Shown here: in pieces, positions 47,701 to 54,289 of the stretch
Layout of the letters: the number at the start of each line of letters is the position of its first letter
How positions within the stretch are numbered: position 1 is the stretch's first letter
Assembly: GCA_017523285.1 (NCBI GenBank)
Contig: JAFWWU010000172.1
Span: forward strand, 1 to 54,964
Source of the DNA: Ruminococcus sp.
Lineage (GTDB): Bacteria; Bacillota; Clostridia; Oscillospirales; Ruminococcaceae
Reading direction: 5' to 3'
Length of the DNA: 54,964 bases
Position numbers and translations under genes: made by a program
Notes under the pieces: generated by a model
Told to the model about the DNA's origin: nothing
What the model saw: the letters and a program-made list of their open reading frames with translations, nothing else
Databases searched by the model: none

Positions 47701-50107
47701 CCTGTGCCATAACAGAAATAACGCCATCATCATAGAGTTTGCCATTCCAATATATATTTTTCCAATCAGTACCGGCAATCTTACTATCGTATACAGTAGT
47801 CCAAGAACCATTCTGTTTATAAGTATGTGCAGGAATAATAATATCATCAGCGTAAATAGTAGTGGAAACACCTGCTCTATTATAATAAGTACAGGAAATA
47901 TCACTGATAACGCTGTTAAGACCTGATTCTATCTCACTTACTGAAATAGGTAACTTTATTTGCTCAATCTGGTCAATTGTAATTTTATCATATGTCCATT
48001 TTAATGTCTTTGTTCCGTTATCATTGTCAATTACTTCTGTTGGAACAGCAGTAATGCTTTCGATATCAGCATTTACATTCTTGTTAAGTGTTGCAGTAAA
48101 TGTAACATCAGTTCCCGCATTGTTGAATACCACATCAGCAAACATATTCATCATTTCGCCAATTTGTTCTGCTGTCGGGCTATTCTTATAATATCCATTT
48201 GTATTATTTGCGATAGTTTTCATCTGATTGCTATCATTACCGATAGATAAAGCGCAAATTGTTATTCCTTGTTCATATGCATTTAATGCTGCTTGAGCAG
48301 AAGCTGATGAATCCTCGCCATCAGACATAAGAATTATATATTTTTGACTATCAGAATCTTTAAATTTGTCAACTGCATGGTTCAATCCGTTTGCGATGTC
48401 CGTTCCATCGTTAAATCTGATATTATCTATTGCAGTGTTAAGAAGTGTCTTATCAGATGTGAAATCTTGAACATCATGAATATACCATGAAAATCCCATA
48501 ATCGCACATCTATCTACAGGTTTCATCTGTTTTATGATTTCTTTAGCTGCAGTTTTCGCCTGTGGCATTCTATCATACGATTCCATACTCCATGATTCGT
48601 CAACTAAAATAATTATATCTACTGCATTTTCAGCTATATCGGCATCACCAAAACCGCTCAAACCAAATTGAACATTTACAATTTCATTCTTATTGGTAAG
48701 CACTGTTTTATCTGACTTAACATTCAATGCAATACCATTTGCAGCTTTATTGTCTTTATATTCATTCTCAGAAGAATCAATTATACTATCGATTCTCTGC
48801 TCCAGAGTAAGCTCATCAGCAATATTAAGTCCAAGCCCATCATATTCGCCTTTATCAAAATCTTCATCAAAAGTATATGTTTTCGTAATTGCCGACTTTC
48901 TTCCAAGCAATTCCCAATCGGAATCGCTGCCGTTTACATTAAATATACTTCCACTAAAATTAATACAATCAGCAAAAACTCTACCATTAATATTTGTGAT
49001 ATTGGAATTAATTCTTACCGTTCCGTTAGGAGCGTATATAATTCCATTCATATCAATAATAGTTCCATTTATTGTTATATTACCATTTCTGGAATATAAT
49101 ACGACATTTCCTGATGAAATAAAATCATTCACATTATATGTAATATCACCATCAGCAATAATATAACAATTGCCATCAAATGTAGTTCCACTTATAATTA
49201 CATCTCCCGATGTTTTTAAAGCACCATTCACCACACTTTTATCTTCTATATATACAACATCCTGATCGCTGGTTTCACACCCCTCAGCCATAGCTATAAT
49301 TCGTGAATCCCAGTCAGGCATTTCTTCTTTATCAGAATATTCGTTTTTTTCTTCAATATTTATATTCCATCCATAAGCAGAAATAGAATCAGCTGCATTT
49401 GCTTTACCATTAAGATACAACTCTGATGCATTACTTATGAACTTTTTACCTGTATATACATCGCCATTGAATGTGCTTCTCCAGCAGTTCAAAGTGAAGT
49501 CTGATGTTTCACTACCTGAAAAGAGAACGTAAGGTGAAAGAGAAAATGATGGCCTTAATACATCATCGCTCTCCCACTCACAAATAAAGCCTGCATTTGA
49601 TGTTGAATATCCAGCTAACCCTGAAACAAAACTCTTTGTATTGTTCCACCTTCCAAATGTATTGATCTTATTATACATTTGAACATAATGCTCTGTATTA
49701 TAGTTTGGTTCTCCACGTTCCCAATTCAAATAATCAACATTTTCTTCTGTTACCCATTTCCATTCATCGGCTGCACTCTCTCGATGCAATCCAATATAAT
49801 AAGTATCCTTTTCTCCATTCAAAAGAAGATTATCATTAATGAATTGTTGTTCCTCAGGCGATGTTATAGTTAAAAGATGTCCACCTAAATCCTGACAATA
49901 CTTTTCAGCATCAGTCCAACTCATTGATACATCAAATAACTGATATTTATGCCCATCCATTTCTGCAATTAATTGAGCATCATCTTTTGATGTTTCATCA
50001 GCAAATACACTTGCTGGAAAATATGCCGCCATATTAAACAACATTGCAATACTCAGCGTGCTTGTAACGACACGTTTGTTAAGAAAACTTTTGAACTTTC
50101 TTTTCAT
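41738..50107 (-). CDS. Giant secreted polymorphic toxin with C-terminal WHH/HNH nuclease
   Basis: 2789 residues, probably exported by Sec. Order (approximate residues): signal peptide 1-36 (cut after SVFA); C-type lectin 46-180 (SWTDAEKYCQDLGGHLLTIT, ending GFICEWE); beta-rich bactofilin-like part 190-400; von Willebrand A domain 496-660 with metal site DESWS; PKD domain 865-950; six or more Ig-like domains to about 1560; transglutaminase-like domain about 1590-1700 (NDVDCASLLIAMLRYLGY); membrane hairpin about 2184-2225; helical repeats with (K/R)HGDDA or YGDDA about 2300-2600; WHH nuclease at the end (FVWHHEAETGRMQLVDENIH, then RHTGG). The nuclease should cut nucleic acid in rival cells. A SUKH immunity gene overlaps its 3' end. 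It has its own promoter. Confidence 0.93.
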   Translation of the reverse strand: MKRKFKSFLNKRVVTSTLSIAMLFNMAAYFPASVFADETSKDDAQLIAEMDGHKYQLFDVSMSWTDAEKYCQDLGGHLLTITSPEEQQFINDNLLLNGEKDTYYIGLHRESAADEWKWVTEENVDYLNWERGEPNYNTEHYVQMYNKINTFGRWNNTKSFVSGLAGYSTSNAGFICEWESDDVLRPSFSLSPYVLFSGSETSDFTLNCWRSTFNGDVYTGKKFISNASELYLNGKANAADSISAYGWNINIEEKNEYSDKEEMPDWDSRIIAMAEGCETSDQDVVYIEDKSVVNGALKTSGDVIISGTTFDGNCYIIADGDITYNVNDFISSGNVVLYSRNGNITINGTIIDMNGIIYAPNGTVRINSNITNINGRVFADCINFSGSIFNVNGSDSDWELLGRKSAITKTYTFDEDFDKGEYDGLGLNIADELTLEQRIDSIIDSSENEYKDNKAANGIALNVKSDKTVLTNKNEIVNVQFGLSGFGDADIAENAVDIIILVDESWSMESYDRMPQAKTAAKEIIKQMKPVDRCAIMGFSWYIHDVQDFTSDKTLLNTAIDNIRFNDGTDIANGLNHAVDKFKDSDSQKYIILMSDGEDSSASAQAALNAYEQGITICALSIGNDSNQMKTIANNTNGYYKNSPTAEQIGEMMNMFADVVFNNAGTDVTFTATLNKNVNADIESITAVPTEVIDNDNGTKTLKWTYDKITIDQIEQIKLPISVSEIESGLNSVISDISCTYYNRAGVSTTIYADDIIIPAHTYKQNGSWTTVYDSKIAGTDWKNIYWNGKLYDDGVISVMAQAGDDLNAFGEWKEVINHQGIVDLKGRYIRVKVEMTVSSSGKTPELYDITLLSDGADEVDYVNNAPIVTVAGNTATCINKKITLISNAEDDVLASRLSFNWSCDSENVQILNPNKPYTSFIFTESGNYEVVLEVSDGNSTSVITKTIKVLNDETLIKPIIDIEVPSIVKSGEVINGRVVNLNDAEISDYEVMVGGSVVTVATDGRFSFSVPDSDTFIGVEAKAFNIVGVSGTADKTIIVDGSAPKAELKSDKNDAIVNETVTITAFVDDENGISSYTFTLDGKAVTLDSNYQYSFIPTAVGSYTFELNATDMAGHTSSANLTVNVEEGKPQPVVNYSIPRVIVLGETRDFEFISDSATEITVKVNDEAVQLDAEGKFSYTPDTVGNLKLDIHASNGGNIDTNFTLTVPVVKVELVSNKTTYSDEEPVAVELVCSDNLIIASQTATIDNIPYAINNNVIHAENLDAGSHEVIWYIEDENGNIFTGAMTIAVEDITPPEIEVTLSENALKAGESVEAIISATDRYGISSISAKFDNKNVAVSNNKVILNKLTAGAHVLAVTAIDNNGVSATYNYEFTVSNGDTIRPELDVSVTVGENQRIEIVASATDNSGSVEITGTVNDQKLTFTDGVAYYNPNGLGDFKIVIRAEDASGNFIEKTQTVTISEQITEYELELSVVLDKNNVKPNENVNISVKTNTLLEDVTISCTSDGGKLTQVEDGYTFVSDKEGVFTILVTAADENGNSVSKTIYITVANEVQDPEEEGEYVNNIVIEPRARVVLESSERTETKMTEEMAELADQLKTPAAVYEYLYNNLNTEYYVGSRKGAIGTYEQKGGNDVDCASLLIAMLRYLGYEAEYVTGEVTITKPQLMELTATDSLENAEKVYMLLGKPLTRFSDGYILERTWVKTIIDGVEYQLDVNFKAFIPTDNISDEIETQNFDFDVNSFTNAEELDALYEQYNGQLNMTELSLSGRKLVSKKISKLPLSLPYACNSVLEETSTIYNSSVITSDAITIVFGNIAQSINSARAYIDPISIQYVPSEDFYDTLGDILDVEKPANIYVPTSNDYILSSQKTICPALYLNNVKVKEWDNARVAIGDKQEMTIAISTSGQTHKYIDSRNLIVGSIVSIVIDTQVVSPQELLTAYENYKAIKNNINENNFFETSYCDNYLNLIGNAYFAQLDVQNAIYSSTYDVYKERELSYGLFSYEPIVEIKSVIGLNTSTTLTKKGNFGVDILGSYNQALSLNGNENDVKSYMFASGYVSSYLESKTLQQFTGIKSISTAEVFRQCAENGTKLKMISSKNKEIISTLKISSEDKEIITQKVDEGNFVIVPENNITINEWTGTAYIIQSSDGMSSTFMITGDKNGGYTTMDLTAYLTIATIGSAVDMYTMIFGFVSLISALIVSPLGIVAACIATVVFAYLVVQWIEDYQETVDLYFKALDGDEEAANALNKKSFFSFLSMAFDGATGGLGGNKGLGPDDVPTSNARKANLSNKGYSDDVVDDVFKMKNADSCSDELLESIAKSGKSAEVADTLSKYSDDVIEKLNKSSDKDDIISLIAKHGDDAVTVSAKSSSETIKAVSNLSDEAAESFFKTVGKNSDELISAINKSSNIDEAVSFVSKYADDGAEIFLRHGDDAIAAVKGCDAPYKAVQIIKNGGLQYGEQAAQAIKKSGDKAIEALTKVPTKDCAELIAKHGDDATTIVTKYGDSAIQAVAKCSNPDSISSAIQLMKNNTKNTVEAINIYGDDAVQALNNVSNSYQSKCSKYIVDYGDDAVDVFTKHGNDAYNALGKCSDSYKKDAITFMNTEEGMAVRYIKRNGDAGVDGLRKYTEINPETGIKNGWTYDTDPLPDDFTCIHSDLDGKTHPDTGVLYERRTVTLGGKESEVVVPRFDSQYDATLPNDLIKSTDAVQFSECNAQLKDALNKSPELKAQFSEIQLSQIENGETPDGFVWHHEAETGRMQLVDENIHRDTRHTGGRAIWGGGSDAR

Positions 50108-50141
50108 ATATTCTTTCCTTTCAATATTATTTTATACACTT

Positions 50142-50171
50142 ATTATATAATAAAAAGACTTAATATATCAA
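50142..50171 (-). promoter_or_regulatory. Promoter of the toxin gene
   Basis: Minus strand -35 TTGATA (50166-50171), 18-base spacer, -10 TATAAT (50142-50147), about 35 bases before the ATG, with AAAGGA as ribosome site. The IS66 element inserted 92 bases further upstream leaves it intact. The rest of 50108-50262 is AT-rich with nothing else recognised. Confidence 0.7.
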
Positions 50172-50262
50172 GACGATAACAGTTCATTTCTTAAAATTTG
50201 TAAACTATTACATATATAATTCAAAAGTTCAAAAAAAGCTGTTTAAAAACTTATTAAATATT

Positions 50263-50270
50263 GTTAACTA
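50263..50270. repeat. Left target-site duplication of IS66
   Basis: GTTAACTA, identical to 52735-52742. Eight bases is the normal IS66 duplication. Confidence 0.92.
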
Positions 50271-50413
50271 GTAAGCGTCAAATAAAGGACGTATTCCTCA
50301 AAAAAGAAATCTGATGTATAATAAGGTCTAAGCAAGTCCATAGAGCAAATTAGAAAGGCTAAAATAGTCTATGGAGTAAACTGGACTAAATTAGACATAG
50401 GGGGAATACGGAA

Positions 50414-50731
50414 ATGAAAACAACGACAGCTATCACAACTGTCAAGCGAGATGTAAAGCTACAGGAATGGATGGAGCAGATTAAAGCACAGCAGGAAAGC
50501 GGAATGACCGTAACAGCATACTGTGCTCAGAACGGGATCAATATTAAGACATATTATTATCACCTTCGCAAAGTTCGGGAGCAGTGTTTGGAATCTGAAC
50601 CGGCAATAGTACCGGTAGCTGTTCCAAGAGCGACCTCAGATATTCGTATCGAGAAAAATGGCTTGCAAATATCACTTCCGGCAGATATCTCAGCAGATAC
50701 TTTGCTTACATTAGTACATGAATTATGCTGA
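50414..50731 (+). CDS. tnpA: IS66 accessory protein TnpA
   Basis: A 105-residue protein with an HTH region (KLQEWMEQIKAQQESGMTVT, AYCAQNGINIKTYYYHLRKV), the usual IS66 orfA type of DNA-binding protein. It begins at ATG with GGGGG eight bases upstream and overlaps tnpB by seven bases. Probably intact. Confidence 0.9.
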   Translation: MKTTTAITTVKRDVKLQEWMEQIKAQQESGMTVTAYCAQNGINIKTYYYHLRKVREQCLESEPAIVPVAVPRATSDIRIEKNGLQISLPADISADTLLTLVHELC

Positions 50732-51081
50732 ACGATCTGTCATTAAATAAACAGGTATACATCGTCACAGGGTATACTGATCTGCGGCGCTCAATAGACG
50801 GACTTGCAATGATAATAAAAGCGCAGTTACAGCTTGATCCGTATAGCACGGCATTGTTCTTGTTCTGTGGCAGACGATGTGACCGCATTAAAGGACTTCT
50901 CTGGGAAGGTGACGGATTTCTGCTTTTGTATAAGCGACTTGATAACGGAAGGTTTCAATGGCCGCGTAATGAAACAGAAGCATTACTGCTTACACCACAG
51001 CAGACACGCTGGCTTCTGGAAGGCTTAAAAATAGAACAGCCTAAAGCTATCCGTGAAGGGAAACTAAGTATATTGTATTAA
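50725..51081 (+). CDS. tnpB: IS66 accessory protein TnpB (Orf2)
   Basis: A 118-residue protein of the IS66 Orf2 family: VYIVTGYTDLRRSIDGLAMI, ALFLFCGRRCDRIKGLLWEG, DGFLLLYKRLDNGRFQWP and the end motif LEGLKIEQPKAIREGKLSIL. All diagnostic segments are present and full length. Function in transposition is required but not understood in biochemical terms. Start overlaps the tnpA stop. Confidence 0.94.
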   Translation: MLNDLSLNKQVYIVTGYTDLRRSIDGLAMIIKAQLQLDPYSTALFLFCGRRCDRIKGLLWEGDGFLLLYKRLDNGRFQWPRNETEALLLTPQQTRWLLEGLKIEQPKAIREGKLSILY

Positions 51082-51162
51082 GAAAATTCTGCGATATTTC
51101 TTGATTTTCCGGCAGTTTTATGGTATAATATATTTATCATAAAACGAATGGAGGATCGCAGT

Positions 51163-52662
51163 ATGTCAGAACGTGATATCCAAAAATTAATATCAGATCA
51201 TACTGCGCTTCAAAATGAAAATACAATATTAAAAGAACAGCTTGCTCTAATGCAGGAACAACTTGAATGGTTCAGAAAACAGTTCTTCGGACGTAAAACA
51301 GAACAAACTTCTGTTATTATGAACGAAGGTACACAGCTTTCTATGTTTCCTGAAGAAAATGTGCAGGCTGTTTCTTCTTTTTCTGAAACTATCAATGTTC
51401 CTGCACATCAGCGTAAGAAAAAGCGTACTCACGATGACTGGATGAGTGAATTACCTGTTGAAGAGATATTACATAGAGAAGACAATCCTGAATGTGATAA
51501 ATGAGGCTCTGATATGACGGAGATCGGTGAAGATAAATATGATGAACTGATATATACTCCCGCTAAGTTTCATATCCGCCGTCACATAGTAAAGGTATAT
51601 AAGTGTATCAAGTGCGGTACATCTCCCGAAGTGAGTACTGAACCATGCAATATCAGACGTGCGGAACATCCTGAACTTATGATACCGGGAAGCTATTGTT
51701 CTCCTGAACTCCTTGCACATATTGTTTATGAGAAGTTTTGTAAAGCTGTACCTCTACATAGACAGGAGAAGGACTTCAAATCCAAAGGTATCCCATTACT
51801 GAAAGCAACCATGTCGAACTGGGTATGCTATGCAGCTGAGAAATGGTGTGCTCCCATAGTGCAGAATATGAAAGAAAAGCTGTTATCAGAAAAGATCATT
51901 CACGCTGATGAAACAGTATTTCAGGTACTGCACGAAGAAGGTAGAAAGGCAACGACCAATTCAAGAATGTGGGTATACTGCAACGGAAAGATCAATGATC
52001 GCAGTAATATCATTTTTGATTATCATCCTACAAGGAAAAGCGAAAATGCAGTCAGATTCCTTGGAGAATTTGATGGGTTCCTTGTATGTGACGGTTATGC
52101 AGCATACAACGCACTTCAAAATGCAAAGAGATGCGGCTGCCTCACCCACGTCAGAAGATACTGGGTAAACGCACTGCCAAAGGAAAAATCAGCATATGAA
52201 ACATCGGCAGCAGCCAAAGGCGTTGATTTCTGCAACAGGATATACCATGAAGAAAAACTGCTGATAGAACTTACTGCTGAGGAAAGATATGAGCAGCGTC
52301 TTGTAAAGATCAAGCCTTTACTGGATGCTTTCTTTGCGTGGGTAGAAACATTGCAGGTCAGCGGTAAGAACAAGCTTGTTGATGCAGTCAGATATACGCT
52401 CAATGAAAAGAAATATTTGTATACGTTCCTCGAAGACGGCGATGTTCCCTAAGATAACAACCGTGCTGAAAATACTATCAGACCATTTACAGTCGGTCGT
52501 AAGAACTGGCTCTTCAATAATACCGCAAGAGGTGCAAAATGCAGTTCTGCATTTTACTCAATAATTTCAACTGCACAGGCTAACGGTTTAGACGTTGAAA
52601 AGTATCTGACTGATTTATTCTCAAATCCGCCAGGTACGATACTGCTCCCGTGGAATAATTGA
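51163..52662 (+). pseudogene. tnpC: IS66 transposase TnpC with two in-frame stop codons
   Basis: About 499 codons in one frame, broken by TGA at 51502-51504 and TAA at 52450-52452. N-terminal coiled coil (DIQKLISDHTALQNENTILK, FRKQFFGRKTEQTS); the first stop replaces the second Cys of a CxxC zinc motif (NPECDK, stop, GSDM). The core has HADETVFQVL (first Asp), the VCDGYAAYNAL motif (second Asp) and, after the second stop, DNNRAENTIRPFTVGRKNW (Glu and the IS66 C-terminus). The second stop is where Leu or Ile stands in relatives (DVP-x-DNN); a T to A change in TTA would make it. GGAGG lies eight bases before ATG 51163. Not functional unless both stops are read through. Confidence 0.9.
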
Positions 52663-52734
52663 TAATGTTTACCCTCGCCAATTTCGGCGAGGGTTGTTTT
52701 GTATCTCATGAAACGCGGTTTATTTGACGGTTAC

Positions 52735-52742
52735 GTTAACTA
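52735..52742. repeat. Right target-site duplication of IS66
   Basis: GTTAACTA, identical to 50263-50270. Confidence 0.92.
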
Positions 52743-52905
52743 ATTCGTTTTTTATCCTTCTCAACGGTAATATATTAGACCTGCTAATAAAAGTCAATAC
52801 CTAAAATGGAAGATTTACAAACAATTCATATATTAAAAAATAGGTATGACAATAAGACCGCCGAAACGGTCTGAAAAAAACAAATTCAGTTGTATTCGAC
52901 CGGCA

Positions 52906-53008
52906 CCCTTGACAGATTATCATAAAAATGCTGTGTGTGTCGTGCTGAGATGCATTCGAACACCGTCGGGACGAGCGTTGTAGCATTTTTATGATAACCT
53001 GTCAAGGG
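52906..53008 (-). repeat. 103-bp inverted-repeat element with 27-bp arms
   Basis: Arms 52906-52932 (starts CCCTTGACAG) and 52982-53008 (ends CTGTCAAGGG) are inverted copies with a single difference at 52916/52998. On the minus strand that position is a G-U pair, so the RNA stem is unbroken only in minus transcripts. The 49-base loop is GC-richer and may fold itself. It sits directly downstream of the truncated IS110 gene. A small IR element or a structured RNA end; a smaller hairpin (AGACCG/CGGTCT) lies at about 52856-52873. Confidence 0.65.
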
Positions 53009-53051
53009 CAAGCGGCTTACGCAATGCCTGTATTTGCCTCTGGTTCAGAAT

Positions 53052-53186
53052 CTATGAATAGATGCCAGTTGCTGATGCTGCCGCTTTGTGTGCAACATCG
53101 TGAGGTGCTGATACAACTACACCAAATGGCTGCATGACTGTCACTTTGCTTTTCCCTTTTGAAACATCAATTCCTACTGCATTCAA
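53052..53186 (-). pseudogene. IS110-family transposase, N-terminal fragment of 44 codons
   Basis: TTG at 53184-53186 with AGGAGC upstream. The peptide MNAVGIDVSKGKSKVTVMQP continues FGVVVSAPHDVAH, the N-terminus of IS110 DEDD transposases with the first catalytic Asp (GIDVSK). After HDVAH the sequence no longer fits the family and stops at TAG (53052-53054). The rest of the about 400-residue protein is missing: an internal deletion, probably ending near 53079. Confidence 0.85.
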
Positions 53187-53189
53187 ATT

Positions 53190-53385
53190 GATCGCTCCTG
53201 TCCTGTAATATGTAATTGTTTCTCCATGCTTAGCTTATTACCCGTCCAATCTGTTTGGTGACAAGAGCGTGTCGTCTCCGACAGCCCAACCTGCTCAAAA
53301 CGGATGCTATAATGAAAGCATGGATGACTGTCTAATATTCCGGGCGTGGTGTCCCAAGAGGGATACGTCAGTCCAATTACTGCTT
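53190..53385 (-). ncRNA. Probable IS110 bridge RNA region (orphan)
   Basis: The roughly 200-base stretch between the promoter at 53388-53416 and the TTG of the IS110 fragment has no gene of its own. It contains a long-range inverted repeat (GCTATAATGAAAGCA near 53307 against the complement of TGCTTCCATTATAGC near 53381) and other GC-rich stems. IS110-group elements encode their bridge RNA in exactly this upstream region. Exact ends and the target- and donor-binding loops cannot be set from one copy. Confidence 0.5.
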
Positions 53386-53387
53386 CC

Positions 53388-53416
53388 ATTATAGCCTAAT
53401 AATGAGTGCCAGTAAA
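53388..53416 (-). promoter_or_regulatory. Promoter of the IS110 leader / bridge RNA
   Basis: Minus strand -35 TTTACT (53411-53416), 17-base spacer, -10 TATAAT (53388-53393), pointing to the leader and the transposase fragment. Confidence 0.6.
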
Positions 53417-53536
53417 CCCTTGCTGGATGTAAGGTTTTACTTGACATCTTTATTGTAACAGAGGATGTTTTTCAGTCGCAAAAGCGATGTACATAAAAAT
53501 GTGCATCATTTATCTTATTAGCAGAAAAGAAAAAGC

Positions 53537-53597
53537 AAAGGGACACCAGTGGCAGCATAACTATGTGTGCATAAATTGATGTCCCTGCTGTCCCTTT
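53537..53597. repeat. Inverted repeat, 13-bp arms
   Basis: AAAGGGACACCAG (53537-53549) and CTGCTGTCCCTTT (53585-53597), one mismatch. Possibly a terminator or the edge of a small element; 53417-53536 holds nothing else clear, except the probable left end of the IS110 remnant. Confidence 0.45.
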
Positions 53598-53609
53598 AAA
53601 TATTAAAGC

Positions 53610-53754
53610 GTGACGGTAGTGACAGTAAAATACTGTAGAGGGTGGTCATACATTCTACCGGCACCAGAAATTTTGAGAATGTCGAATCTGCGTTGTTTGA
53701 GTGTGATGACAGTAATGATTCGGGTGACGGTAAAACTGTTTTGGATGACAGTAA
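53610..53754 (+). repeat. Five scattered copies of a 9-11-base motif (G[AT]GACRGTAA)
   Basis: GTGACGGTA 53610, GTGACAGTAA 53619, GATGACAGTAA 53705, GTGACGGTAA 53724, GATGACAGTAA 53744. All are direct copies. They may come from a repetitive coding remnant (Val-Thr-Val pattern in one frame) or be binding sites of the neighbouring mobile element. Confidence 0.45.
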
Positions 53755-53769
53755 CTTATGAAATTAAAA

Positions 53770-53814
53770 GTCGGTGCGTAACGAAATGAACTCGTTGAAC
53801 GTGCCGACCTTTTT
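53770..53814 (+). terminator. Terminator-like hairpin before the recombinase region
   Basis: GTCGG...CCGAC (53770-53808) with additional inner pairs and a small bulge, then TTTTTCTTT on the plus strand. No intact gene ends here, so it may close a decayed one. Confidence 0.6.
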
Positions 53815-54201
53815 CTTTCTGCATTAATGATATCCCAAAACACTTCCGAAAACCAAGATAACTATCGGAGCTAAACGAACTCAGATTAAGAAAGGTATTG
53901 CATATCTCTGATTCAAGTTGAAAGTTTCAAACACCGATAACAATCGCTTAATTCAGCCGAGATCAGCCCTCCTCTTTTTAATGGAGTAATTACACCACAA
54001 AATCAGTCGAGGGCGAAATAAGTCACAAATTTGCAGAGTGTGAGCGCAATAAAACACTGATAAAAAAGGATATAGATTCCGCTGGTAATATGGGGTTCGA
54101 TAGAGTCCTCCAAACGAGGGCAAGCATAGCGCATGGCTTGCCGCCTACGCCTTCATTACGGGAGAACCCGAACCCCTTACGGCGAGCCGCCGCTTCCAAT
54201 T
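53815..54201. other. Non-coding region ahead of the serine recombinase
   Basis: No convincing gene on either strand. The stretch around 54090-54190 is GC-richer (GGCAAGCATAGCGCATGGC) and has several short inverted pairs, unlike the AT-rich DNA around it. A 66-codon minus-strand frame here has no ribosome site. It is likely part of the end of an integrated element. Confidence 0.5.
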
Positions 54202-54248
54202 GTGCCGACATAAAGTAAATCAAATTTTTATGTTTACATTGTCGGCAC
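54202..54248. repeat. Inverted repeat upstream of the serine recombinase
   Basis: GTGCCGACA (54202-54210) and TGTCGGCAC (54240-54248): perfect nine-base arms with TAAA near both sides of an AT-rich loop. It lies 41 bases before the recombinase ATG. Could be the recombination site region, an autoregulatory operator or a transcript hairpin. Confidence 0.5.
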
Positions 54249-54289
54249 GCTTAAATGGAGAAACGGCTGGAGAACAGGAGGATTGATGA

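Larger units (their letters stand above)
50271..52734 (+). mobile_element. IS66-family element, 2464 bp, with complete ends
   Basis: Terminal inverted repeats GTAAGCGTCAAATAAAGGAC (50271 on) and inverted right end GTAACCGTCAAATAAACCGC, flanked by the 8-bp duplication GTTAACTA. It carries the three IS66 genes tnpA, tnpB and tnpC in order on the plus strand. TnpC has two in-frame stops, so the element is probably immobile. It sits upstream of the toxin promoter. Confidence 0.93.

Noticed and set aside
39386..52662. Alternative genetic code reading TGA or TAA as sense
   Set aside because: Many intact genes in the window stop at TAA or TGA. The internal stops are limited to transposases.
39202..52734. 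Composite transposon bounded by IS256 and IS66
   Set aside because: The two ends belong to different families with different ends and transposases, and IS66 has its own perfect target duplication. They cannot mobilise the toxin set together.
53183..53389. 68-codon frame on the minus strand over the IS110 leader
   Set aside because: It lacks a ribosome site and covers the structured leader expected to be bridge RNA.
54023..54223. 66-codon minus-strand frame upstream of the recombinase
   Set aside because: No ribosome site or promoter; it lies in GC-rich non-coding DNA of an element end.
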